Source: CAYRVX01 sp964642165 (GTDB lineage Bacteria; Planctomycetota; Phycisphaerae; SM23-33). Taken from it: a stretch of 15,185 nt of DNA. The notes beneath the pieces are model-generated. The model saw nothing but the letters and a program-made list of their open reading frames with translations. It had not been told where the DNA came from and made no database searches. The position numbers and the translations under genes are program-made. The first letter of the stretch is position 1; every line of letters starts with the position of its first letter. Below are positions 8,070-14,845 of the stretch, piece by piece. Location of the stretch: the NCBI GenBank assembly GCA_964642165.1, contig CAZXOC010000184.1, positions 1 to 15,185 on the forward strand, in the 5' to 3' direction.

Positions 8070-9497
8070 CTACTTTTCCTTCCCGGGTCGGGGCTTCTTC
8101 CTTCGGGGCTTGCGCTTGTGGCCCCGGCCGACGGCCGCCCCAGCCGGCGGGGCGGGCTGCCGCGTCGCGCCGTCGGCGACATCCTCCTTCCACGCGTCGA
8201 TGGCGGCCCGCATCTGCCGGACGCGCTCGGGGTGCTTGTCGGCGAGGTCGGTCTTCTCGCCGATGTCCTTCGACAGGTCGTACAGGCCGACGCCCTTGGC
8301 GCCTTTGCCCCCGACGACCAGCTTCCAGTTCCCGTCGCGCATGGCTTGGCCGCGCCAGAACAGCTTGCGCTCCCCGAGTTCCTTGCCCTCCAGCAGCAGC
8401 GGGGCGAGGCTGATGCCGTCGAACCGGTGGCCCTCGGGCGCGGCCGCCCCGGCCAGATCCAGCATCGTGGGCATGAGGTCGAGGCTGATCGACAACTGGT
8501 CGGTCGTCGTACCGGCCTTGATCCGCCCGGGCCACCACGCGATGGCGGGTTCGCGGTGCCCGCCCTCCCAGACGCTGCCCTTGTGCCCGCGCAGGGGCGC
8601 GTTGGATCCCCGCGGGGTCGCGCCGTTGTCGGAGAAGAAGAAGACCAGCGTGTTGTCCGCCAGGCCGAGGCGCTTGACGGCCGCCACGACCTCGCCGATG
8701 CCGTCGTCCATCGCCTTCATCATCAGCTTGTACGTCTCCTTGACGTTCCGCGTCGGCCCCGCGCGTCCGGCCCGGTCGGGCCCGCGCCCCGGCGGGTCGC
8801 CGGGCGCCTGCATGGGGCTGTGGACGGCCTCGTGGGCGACGTACAGGCAGAACGGGCGATTCCTGTTGGCCTCGATGAACTTCACGGCGTGCTTCGTGAT
8901 GAGGTGCGTGACGTAGCCGTCCTCCTTGACGTGCTGGAGCCCTTCCCACCAGTCGTAGACGCCCATGCGGTCGTAGTGGGAGGCGTAGTCGATGTTGCCG
9001 CTGACGTAGCCGCGGAAGCGGTCGAACCCGTGGTGCATCGGGTTGAAGTTCTTCGTGTAGCCCAGATGCCACTTGCCGAAGATTCCCGACGTGTAGCCGG
9101 CCTTGGCGAGGAGCTTGGGGAACGTGACCTCGGTGTCGTGCAGCCCGAGGTAGTGGGCGGCCGTCTTGGGATCGGCGTTGATCACGCCGGGGATGCCCGC
9201 CCGCTCCTGGTAGCGCCCGGTCAGCAGCCCCGCGCGGGTCGGGCTGCACACGGCCCCGCTGGAGTGGAAGTCGGTGAACCGCAGGCCTTCGCGGGCGAGG
9301 GCCTCCATGTGCGGCGTCTTGATCCACCCGCCGTAGGCGCTGGAATCGCCGTAGCCCATGTCGTCGGCGAGGATGATGACGAGATTCGGCTTTCGTTTCC
9401 TCCCCGCCGCGAGCAGCCAGCGCGGCGCGGCCAGCGCCGCCGCGCCCAGTCCCATCGCCTTCAGGAAGCCACGTCGTGTCCGGGCGAGCTGCGCCAT
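8070..9497 (-). CDS. Tat-exported type I (Cys-type) sulfatase, CSPTR active site
   Basis: A 475-residue arylsulfatase-like enzyme. Residues 1-31 form a twin-arginine signal (RTRRGFLKAMGLGAAALAA). The fold signature is complete: D45-D46 (LADDMGYGD), C84 in CSPTR followed by AGLLTGRY, GKWH at 141-144, H226 (HEAVHSP), D290-N291 (SDNG) and K306 in GHKGSVWEGGHREPAI. A short insertion rich in Gly, Pro and Arg near 232-250 and a basic Pro/Lys tail (about 440-475) are unlike the core and may be flexible. I start it at 9497, not at the ATG nine bases upstream (9506), because AAGGG abuts the upstream ATG but lies nine bases before the second. It precedes the other sulfatase in the same direction. What precedes it is hidden by the gap at 9527. 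It belongs to a different branch from its neighbour (CSPTR/SDNG versus CTPSR/NDHG), so the pair is not a recent duplication. Confidence 0.94.
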   Translation of the reverse strand: MAQLARTRRGFLKAMGLGAAALAAPRWLLAAGRKRKPNLVIILADDMGYGDSSAYGGWIKTPHMEALAREGLRFTDFHSSGAVCSPTRAGLLTGRYQERAGIPGVINADPKTAAHYLGLHDTEVTFPKLLAKAGYTSGIFGKWHLGYTKNFNPMHHGFDRFRGYVSGNIDYASHYDRMGVYDWWEGLQHVKEDGYVTHLITKHAVKFIEANRNRPFCLYVAHEAVHSPMQAPGDPPGRGPDRAGRAGPTRNVKETYKLMMKAMDDGIGEVVAAVKRLGLADNTLVFFFSDNGATPRGSNAPLRGHKGSVWEGGHREPAIAWWPGRIKAGTTTDQLSISLDLMPTMLDLAGAAAPEGHRFDGISLAPLLLEGKELGERKLFWRGQAMRDGNWKLVVGGKGAKGVGLYDLSKDIGEKTDLADKHPERVRQMRAAIDAWKEDVADGATRQPAPPAGAAVGRGHKRKPRRKKPRPGKEK

Positions 9498-9513
9498 GTC
9501 TGTCATCCCTTCT
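9498..9513 (-). promoter_or_regulatory. Shine-Dalgarno AGAAGGG deciding between two in-frame ATGs
   Basis: AGAAGGG occupies 9513-9507. The ATG at 9506 follows with no spacer, which is not functional, while the ATG at 9497 follows AAGGG at nine bases. This favours the shorter protein by three residues. Confidence 0.65.
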
Positions 9514-9526
9514 GTTGGCCGACGCG

Positions 9527-9626
9527 NNNNNNNNNNNNNNNNNNNNNNNNNNNNNNNNNNNNNNNNNNNNNNNNNNNNNNNNNNNNNNNNNNNNNNNNNN
9601 NNNNNNNNNNNNNNNNNNNNNNNNNN
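9527..9626. other. Assembly gap (100 N) between cobA-hemD and the first sulfatase
   Basis: Exactly 100 N, probably a placeholder. It hides the last codons and stop of cobA-hemD and the upstream region of the sulfatase. Additional genes or a promoter could lie inside it. Confidence 0.95.
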
Positions 9627-11145
9627 CGCGGACGATGGCGTCGATCAGGCCGTCTATCGTGTGGACTTCGGCTGCTATGATCGTCCTCAGGCCGTGGGCC
9701 TTCAACGTTTCGGTCGTCACCGGTCCGATGGACGCGAGCTTCACGTCTTCCAGCGAGACCCCGCTGCTTGCGATCAGGGCCAGGAAGTTCTCCACGGTGG
9801 AGGAGGAGGTGAAGGTGATCCAGTCGGCCTTGGCTTCGCGCAGGGAGGCCAGCGCCTCGTCCGGCAGGGACGCGGGTCGCACCGTGCGATAGACGGCCAC
9901 GTGCTCGACGGCGCCGCCGGCCGCCCGAAGCAGGTCCGGCAGCGTATCGGTGGCGATGTCGGCGCGGGCCAGCAGCAGACGTTTCTCGCCCGCTTCGGGC
10001 GCGAGGGCCTCGCCCAGGGCCTGCGTGGTGTACTCCGCCGGCACGAGGTCGGGCTCGAGGAAGTGCTCCCGCAGCACGCGGGCCGTCGCGGGCCCGACGG
10101 CGGCGATGCGGACACCGGCCAGGGCGCGGGCGTCCATGCCCAGCGTTCGCAGGCGCTCGACCAGGCCCGCCGACCCGTTGGGCGACGTGAGGACCAGCCA
10201 GTCGAACTCCCCCAGGCGCCGCAGCGCCGCGTCGACGACGGCCCAGTCCTCGGGCGGGCGAATCTCGATGGTGGGGCACTCGATGACGTTCGCCCCGAGG
10301 AGGGCGAGCCCCTCGGCCAGCCGGGAAGCCTGCCGCCGCGTTCGCGTCACGAGGACCCTCTGCCCCCAGAGCGGCAGCTTCTCCAGCCAGGCGATCCGCT
10401 CGCGGAGGCGGACCACCTCGCCGACGATGATGAGTGCGGGGGGTTCGACGTTCGCCTCGGCGGCGGCGTTCGCGGCCGTCGCCAGCGTGGCCTCGACGGT
10501 CCGCTGGTCCGGCCGGGTCGCGTTCTGGACGATGGCGACGGGCGTCTGCTCGCTCCGTCCGGCGGCGAGGAGCCGCTCGGCAATCGCCGCCAGGTTGCCC
10601 ACGCCCATGTAGAAGACGAGCGTGTCGACGCCGGCCAGGGCGTCGTAGTCGACGGACGGCTCGCCCTTGGCGGGGTCCTCGTGGCCGGTGACGAACGCGA
10701 CGGTCGAGGCGCATCGCCGGTCGGTCAGGGGGATGCCGGCGTAGCTGCCGGCGGCGATGGCCGCCGTCACGCCGGGGACGATGCGGAAGGGGATGCCGGC
10801 GGCCGCCAGGGCGTCGGCCTCCTCGCCGCCGCGGCCGAAGACCAACGGGTCCCCGCCCTTGAGCCGGACCACGACCTGCCCGGGTCGGCACTTCTCGACA
10901 AGCAGGGCGCCGATCTCCTCCTGGCTAAGCCCCGGGGCCCCGGGGCGCTTGCCGACGTAGATCCGCTCGGCGCCCGGCGGGGCCAGCGCCAGCAGCTCCG
11001 GCGACGCCAGCCTGTCGTAAAAAACCACATTCGCTTGAGATAGCCACTTGGCCCCCGCGGCGGTCACCAGGCCCGCCTCGCCGGGGCCGGCGCCCACCAG
11101 CACCGCCAAGCCCTTCTGCGCTCGCGACGTACCCATGGGGGTCAT
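9627..11145 (-). CDS. cobA-hemD: Uroporphyrinogen-III C-methyltransferase / uroporphyrinogen-III synthase fusion (3' end in gap)
   Basis: Two domains in one frame, 506 codons visible. Residues about 12-253 are the SAM-dependent methyltransferase (SUMT), with VGAGPGEAGLVT near the N-terminus, RLKGGDPLVFGRGGEE, the GVTAAIAAGSYAGIPLTDR loop and FVTGHE. It makes precorrin-2 from uroporphyrinogen III for siroheme and cobalamin. Residues about 268-506 are HemD, which closes hydroxymethylbilane to uroporphyrinogen III, with VLVTRTRRQA, LVLTSPNG, VGPATA, and ITFTSSSTVENF. The visible end, TIDGLIDAIVR, is where HemD proteins normally finish, so only a few codons should be missing. The ATG at 11145 has an AGG nine bases upstream; the ATG at 11136 has no such site. 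Fused cobA-hemD genes are known in several phyla. The gene is divergent from the PilZ gene and has a terminator-like hairpin in its leader region. Confidence 0.93.
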
Positions 11146-11154
11146 TGTAGTGAG

Positions 11155-11164
11155 CCTGCGCAGG
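11155..11164. promoter_or_regulatory. Ten-base perfect palindrome near the cobA-hemD start
   Basis: CCTGCGCAGG is self-complementary and lies 10 bases upstream of the cobA-hemD ATG in the divergent spacer. It could be half of an operator or chance in GC-rich DNA. No regulator family can be named from it. Confidence 0.2.
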
Positions 11165-11170
11165 ATAGGC

Positions 11171-11198
11171 AAAAAAAGGCCCCGTTACTTAAGAGGCC
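11171..11198 (-). terminator. Terminator-like hairpin with a seven-T tract just upstream of cobA-hemD
   Basis: On the minus strand GGCCTC (11198-11193), a nine-base loop and GGGGCC (11183-11178) form a six-pair stem with one T-G pair, followed by TTTTTTT (11177-11171). It ends 25 bases before the cobA-hemD ATG and points into that gene. It could stop antisense transcripts leaving the pilZ side or act as an attenuator. The stem is short, so this is tentative. Confidence 0.45.
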
Positions 11199-11239
11199 CA
11201 CCGTCCAGTCCGATCACCTGATAGACGACTGGATCCACC

Positions 11240-11252
11240 AAGGAGCCTCAGC
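11240..11252 (+). promoter_or_regulatory. Shine-Dalgarno AAGGAG of the PilZ gene
   Basis: AAGGAG (11240-11245) lies seven bases before the ATG at 11253. It is the strongest ribosome-binding site among the recognised genes here and fixes the start of this small gene. Confidence 0.75.
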
Positions 11253-11603
11253 ATGCATCGAGAGTACCGGCCCGCCGATCGCAGGCGCCATCCCAGGACA
11301 TCTCTCGCGATGACCCTCGGCTGCATTCGGCTGGATCCCGACGGCGGCGACGTGGTCGATTCGCTGCACATGACCAACATCTCTCGCAGCGGGCTCGGCG
11401 CCCTGTGCCGGCGCTCCTATTACCCGGGCCAGCGCATCGTGCTGAACCTGCCGCTGCCGGCGGGCGGCGGGCGGCGAAACGTCTATGCCACGACGGTACG
11501 CTGCGCCCAGGCGGACAAGGGCGAGTACGGCATCGGCTTCGAGTTCGACTCGCCGTACGTCGGAAGCAGCTTCGCGCAGACGCAGACGGTCGCGGCCGCC
11601 TGA
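11253..11603 (+). CDS. Small single-domain PilZ protein (predicted c-di-GMP receptor)
   Basis: A 116-residue protein that is almost entirely one PilZ domain. The two ligand motifs are present: an Arg-rich RRRHPR at 10-15 (R-x-x-x-R) near the N-terminus and NISRSG at 42-47 (N-x-S-x-x-G), followed by strands typical of the barrel (PGQRIVLNLPL, YATTVRCAQ, YGIGFEF). PilZ domains bind cyclic di-GMP and control motility, attachment or polymer production through partner proteins. No membrane segment or other domain is seen, so it would act as a soluble adaptor; its partner is not in the window. It is the only recognised plus-strand gene here, divergent from cobA-hemD and convergent with the ATPase operon. 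Some small PilZ-like domains do not bind c-di-GMP, so activity is predicted only. Confidence 0.88.
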   Translation: MHREYRPADRRRHPRTSLAMTLGCIRLDPDGGDVVDSLHMTNISRSGLGALCRRSYYPGQRIVLNLPLPAGGGRRNVYATTVRCAQADKGEYGIGFEFDSPYVGSSFAQTQTVAAA

Positions 11604-11950
11604 CATGCCACGGGTCGACGAGATGGCGATTCCAGAACGTGCGGCGGGCCGGCAACGAGGGGTCCCCTGACCTCTCTCTTCGCGCTCCAGGACCAGTGAC
11701 GCGGCCTGCGAGGAGGGGGCAGGCCGTTACGGGATACAAAAGCCCACGTCCGATAGGGACGTGGGCTTTTGTCATGTCGTGGCGTTGCCCGCGTTGCCTC
11801 GCGAGGCTCCCGACGGGTGCCGAAGCGCCCGGCGGCCGCGCACCCGCACCCCGGCCCCGCCGATCCCGCAGCCGGCCCCGCCGGGCGCTGCCCGTGTCCG
11901 CGCGCCACGCATTCGGACGGGAGCGCGCGGCGCTGCCGCGCCCGCGGCGC
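11604..11950. other. Convergent spacer between the PilZ gene and atpK
   Basis: About 347 bases with no convincing gene. It contains a short stem GGCCTGC (11703-11709) / GCAGGCC (11719-11725) with a nine-base loop, then the strong 16-bp terminator hairpin, then very GC-rich sequence up to the atpK stop. Open frames here are by-products of GC richness. Confidence 0.7.
11736..11772. terminator. Bidirectional intrinsic terminator, perfect 16-bp stem
   Basis: Left arm ACAAAAGCCCACGTCC (11736-11751), loop GATAG, right arm GGACGTGGGCTTTTGT (11757-11772), with no mismatch. AAAA on one side and TTTT on the other let it work in both directions. It lies between the plus-strand PilZ gene and the minus-strand ATPase operon, both of which end toward it. 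Confidence 0.88.
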
Positions 11951-12412
11951 CTACGACGGGAGCATCAGCCAAAGCAGGACGAAGCTCAGCAGGCCGACCG
12001 TCTCGACGATGCCGGCGGCGATGATGATGAACGCCAGGCCCTTGCCTTCGCTCTCCGACATGCATCGCACGCCCGCGGCGCCGATCAGCCCCTGGAGCCA
12101 CGCGCTGAACAGCTCGCCCAGGCCGCAGGCCAGGCCGATGCTGAACAGCACGCCAGCGTGCTGGGCCAGCACCGCGGGGTTCTCGATGACCGCCGCGCGG
12201 AGTCCCACGAACAGCAGGAGAAACCCGTAGAAGGTCTGCGTCAGCGGCATGCCGATCAGGATGATGTACTTGAAGTCCAGGGGTCTGCCGGCCTTGCCTT
12301 CCTTTGACCAGGCTCCGGCGGCCGCACGCCCGGCCGCGCCGATCCCCAGTGCGCTTCCCACGGCGCCCAGTCCCAACGGGAGGGCGAAACCAATTTGTCC
12401 AAGAAGTTCCAT
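11951..12412 (-). CDS. atpK: V-type ATPase subunit K (membrane proteolipid ring)
   Basis: A 153-residue, four-helix proteolipid that forms the rotor ring and carries the coupling ion. Hydrophobic helices are at about 5-33, 48-72, 84-112 and 125-151; the two halves look like a duplicated two-helix unit with a single carboxylate, E137 in AGIVETVGLL. Helix 2 has MPLTQTFYG (M55, T58, Q59) and helix 3 has Q107. By position these match L61, T64, Q65, Q110 and E139 that bind Na+ in E. hirae NtpK, so Na+ coupling is likely but inferred. The start at 12412 has GGAAGGAG (12429-12422) nine bases upstream, inside the end of atpI, and a three-base spacer after the atpI stop. It is the last gene of the operon and is followed by the bidirectional terminator. 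Confidence 0.93.
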   Translation of the reverse strand: MELLGQIGFALPLGLGAVGSALGIGAAGRAAAGAWSKEGKAGRPLDFKYIILIGMPLTQTFYGFLLLFVGLRAAVIENPAVLAQHAGVLFSIGLACGLGELFSAWLQGLIGAAGVRCMSESEGKGLAFIIIAAGIVETVGLLSFVLLWLMLPS

Positions 12413-12429
12413 TCGCTATTGCTCCTTCC
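12413..12429 (-). promoter_or_regulatory. Strong Shine-Dalgarno GGAAGGAG of atpK
   Basis: GGAAGGAG at 12429-12422 overlaps the last codons of atpI and is nine bases from the atpK ATG. A strong site suits a subunit needed in many copies per ring. Confidence 0.7.
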
Positions 12430-14248
12430 GACGGCTTGCAGCGAAAGGCTGATAGGCGTAGCCGGCCCACTGCACACCGGCGTGGTTCGAGAACTCCAGC
12501 ATGTTCAGCCGCACCCCGTGGGCGAGGATGGCGATCATGCACATGGCGATGTTCAACCCGTGCCCGAAGAGGACCACGAGGCCCCCGACGAACCACGTCG
12601 CGCCGGACGCGACGCTTGCCCCGAGCCCGTTGAACGTCTGTCCGATGATCGTGCTCGCCAGCCCCACCCCCATCAGGCGGATGTAGCTGATCGAGTCCGA
12701 GAACGCCCCCAAGGCGTTCAGCGGGAACTGCGCCAGCCCCAGGCCGACCATCTTGAGCGGGTTGCGGCTGGGGGAGGCGAACAGGATCGCCAGCGCCGAG
12801 CCGGCGATCAGCAGGTAGGGCGTCAGCCGGTGGGGGGGTCGGCCCGCCTGGCTCTGGAAGAACAGGTACCAGATCACGAGGAAGATGCCCCAGAGGAAGA
12901 CCGCCCAGCCGATCTTGCTCAGCATTTCCAGCCGCGGCGCGACGTCCAGGGCCTGGCGGAGCTGCCCCAGCGACAGGTGGATGGCGGCCATCACGAAGCT
13001 GATCTTCATGATCATCTGGGCCTGCTGCTTCACGTCGCCCTGGACGACCTGCACGGCGCCCAGGGCCCGGCCGACGCCTTCCCACAAGCCCCCCGCGCCG
13101 AGGAAGTCCTGCGGCGAGACGCCGAAGAACACGCCCGTCAGCAGTCCCCAGATGATCGTGGCGACGCCCATGACCATCAGGAGGTGCACGCCCGGCTTGC
13201 CGGCGGCGGCGACCGCCTTGCGATAGATCAGCGCGGGGACGAGGACGAACAGCAGACCGTAGCCGGCGTCGCCGATCAGCATCGCCGCGAAGACCGGCAG
13301 GGCGACCATGAAGAAGCCCGACAGGTCCACCTCGCGGTAGCCCGGCAGTGTGCCGAGGACGTCGAACAGCGCCTTGATCGGCACGGCCCACTTGGGGTAG
13401 CGCACGAGCGTGGGGGGCTGCTCGCCCTGGTCGGGCTCGAGGGCGCGGACGCCCGCCTCCACGCCCGCGGCGCCCAGGCCCTCCGCCATCGCGCCGGCCG
13501 CTTCCTCGGGCACCCAGCCCTGCACGGCGTACAGCTCGCCCTCGGCCAGCCCGCCGCGGTCGGCGACGGTGAACCGGGCCTGCTCGCGGAGCTTCTCGCG
13601 CTCCGTGCCGATGGCCTCCACGAGATGGGCGAGGGTCTGGAGCCGTTGGGCGTCGGCCGCCAGGGCCTTGTCGATCTCGGCGGCCTCGGCGCGGAGGCTC
13701 GGCCGGTCGCGAGCCGGCAGCTCGACGGGCTCGGCGGAGTCGGGCAGCTCCGGCTCGCCGTCGCGATGGACCATGGCCACCAGCACGCGCTTACCGCGCA
13801 GCTCGGCGACGGGCTGGACGCACTCGGCACGGACCTGGCCGACGTCCTCGCGAGCCACCGAGTACACGCGCAGCTCGATGCCCGCCTCGCGAAGCTGCTG
13901 GAGCTGCTCGAGCGTCACGTCGCCCCACAGGGCCAGTTGCTCGACCTGCCGGTGCAGCGCGCCGAGACGGCTGCGGCGCTCGGCGCTGCGGCGTTCGATG
14001 TCGACGGTTTCGGCCGCGGCCTCGGCGGGCGCCAGGTCGGGCTTCTCGCCGGCGGGCGCGAGCTGCGCAAGGACCTGGCCGGCGCGGCCCAGGCGGTCGA
14101 TCGCCGCAAGCGTGTCTTCCGGCGCCACCGCCTTGGCCGGATCGATCGGCGTCAGGTGCACGACGCCCAGCTCGCGCAGCGCCTCCAGCAGCCGCCGGCG
14201 GGCGGCGCTGCGGGTCACGACGAAGACCTTGACCATTTTGGCGATCAT
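12416..14248 (-). CDS. atpI: V-type ATPase subunit I (membrane stator, a-subunit homologue)
   Basis: A 610-residue protein of normal length for bacterial NtpI. Residues 1 to about 310 form the soluble, coiled-coil-rich stator arm (for example SLRAEAAEIDKALAADAQRL). From about 310 on there are several membrane helices, including GDAGYGLLFVLVPAL and LMVMGVATIIWGLLTGVFFG. R524 in SISYIRLMGVG is the conserved arginine of the penultimate helix that faces the rotor carboxylate. With AtpK it forms the ion path. The ATG at 14248 overlaps the atpD stop as ATGA, indicating translational coupling; the open frame extends further upstream to 14551 but only inside atpD, in another frame. The stop TAG (12418-12416) is three bases before atpK. 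Confidence 0.93.
   Translation of the reverse strand: MIAKMVKVFVVTRSAARRRLLEALRELGVVHLTPIDPAKAVAPEDTLAAIDRLGRAGQVLAQLAPAGEKPDLAPAEAAAETVDIERRSAERRSRLGALHRQVEQLALWGDVTLEQLQQLREAGIELRVYSVAREDVGQVRAECVQPVAELRGKRVLVAMVHRDGEPELPDSAEPVELPARDRPSLRAEAAEIDKALAADAQRLQTLAHLVEAIGTEREKLREQARFTVADRGGLAEGELYAVQGWVPEEAAGAMAEGLGAAGVEAGVRALEPDQGEQPPTLVRYPKWAVPIKALFDVLGTLPGYREVDLSGFFMVALPVFAAMLIGDAGYGLLFVLVPALIYRKAVAAAGKPGVHLLMVMGVATIIWGLLTGVFFGVSPQDFLGAGGLWEGVGRALGAVQVVQGDVKQQAQMIMKISFVMAAIHLSLGQLRQALDVAPRLEMLSKIGWAVFLWGIFLVIWYLFFQSQAGRPPHRLTPYLLIAGSALAILFASPSRNPLKMVGLGLAQFPLNALGAFSDSISYIRLMGVGLASTIIGQTFNGLGASVASGATWFVGGLVVLFGHGLNIAMCMIAILAHGVRLNMLEFSNHAGVQWAGYAYQPFAASRRKEQ
14245..14248 (-). promoter_or_regulatory. 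ATGA start-stop overlap coupling atpD and atpI
   Basis: The TGA of atpD (14247-14245) overlaps the ATG of atpI (14248-14246). GGAGG lies about 13 bases upstream, a longer spacing than usual, which suggests reinitiation after atpD translation. Confidence 0.75.
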
Positions 14249-14841
14249 GAAGCCTGGCTTTCCTCCGGCGCCGTCTGCGCCTCCATGTCGAACTTGTTGG
14301 ACGCCTCGGCGATCTTGGCCTTGGCGATCTTGGCCCGTCCGACGGCGGCCGTCATCTCGTCGCCCAGCTTGATCCGGATCACCCGGATCGTCTCGCGGCA
14401 CTCGGGGATCTTGACCTTCTCGAAGAGATTGACTCGCTGGATGATCTTGGTCAGCTCGCGGCTGAGCAGCTCGAACTGCTTGTCGAGGACGGCCACGCGC
14501 GCGAGGTGGCCGTTGAGCGTCCGCAGGTCCCCCAGCGCCCGGTCGACCCACGCGGGCGTGGCGAACAGGCTGTAGTTCGCCTGGGGGAAGACCGCTTCCT
14601 CGAAGAGGGGGATCCTGACACCGGCCACGTTCGTGGCCGACGTCCGCACCTCCTCCGGCTCGGAGAGATGGCGGACGTTGATCCCGGCCACGTCGGCGAG
14701 CACGGCGCGGTACGGCTCGAAGACTTCCCGGGCCGCGTCCGCGTCGGCCGTGGCCCGGCNNNNNNNNNNCCGCTCGAACCGCGCCAGCATGTCCCGCTGG
14801 CGCTTCAGCTCGGGCCGAGTCAGGCGGACCTTCTTTGCCAT
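14245..14841 (-). CDS. atpD: V-type ATPase subunit D (central stalk), interrupted by a 10-N gap
   Basis: Subunit D is the long coiled-coil shaft that turns inside the A3B3 head. The N-terminus MAKKVRLTRPELKRQRDMLA and the C-terminal RVNLFEKVKIPECRETIRVI and LGDEM segments are typical of the family. The N run at 14760-14769 falls right after RFER, where family members normally have a stretch like YLPTLxLKK. The open frame is kept if exactly 10 bases are missing, but family alignment from memory suggests that more, about 12-16 residues, should be there. The ATG at 14841 is four bases after the atpB stop (TGA, 14848-14846), with no clear ribosome site, so it probably depends on coupling. The visible length (198 codons) is close to normal and slightly short, as the gap would predict. 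Confidence 0.92.
   Translation of the reverse strand: MAKKVRLTRPELKRQRDMLARFERXXXXRATADADAAREVFEPYRAVLADVAGINVRHLSEPEEVRTSATNVAGVRIPLFEEAVFPQANYSLFATPAWVDRALGDLRTLNGHLARVAVLDKQFELLSRELTKIIQRVNLFEKVKIPECRETIRVIRIKLGDEMTAAVGRAKIAKAKIAEASNKFDMEAQTAPEESQAS
14760..14769. other. Assembly gap (10 N) inside atpD
   Basis: Ten N between RFER and RATADAD of subunit D. The missing conserved YLPTLxLKK region suggests that the real gap is longer than 10 bases. Confidence 0.9.
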
Positions 14842-14845
14842 GGCT

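Noticed and set aside
6422..8182. Longer 5' start (8182) for the downstream sulfatase
   Set aside because: It would overlap the end of the other sulfatase and push the Tat motif about 45 residues inside the protein. The GTG at 8050 has a proper ribosome site.
7870..11172. An 1100-codon frame joining CobA-HemD through the gap to the sulfatase region
   Set aside because: The continuation depends on reading 100 N as sequence, and after the gap it is out of frame with the real sulfatase. The true gene should stop inside the gap.
11774..12024. Possible small zinc-ribbon protein beginning MSWRCPRC just after the terminator
   Set aside because: Only one CxxC pair, no second metal-binding pair, no ribosome site (the upstream bases are the terminator arm), and the remainder is Arg/Pro-rich and antisense to atpK.
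12416..14551. Longer 5' start for AtpI
   Set aside because: The extra 100 residues overlap atpD in another frame and are Arg/Asp/Gln-rich shadow sequence. The ATGA overlap start gives a normal family length.
12395..14575. Plus-strand 726-codon frame opposite atpI
   Set aside because: Antisense shadow of a well-supported membrane protein; His/Asp/Arg/Gln-rich with no domain.
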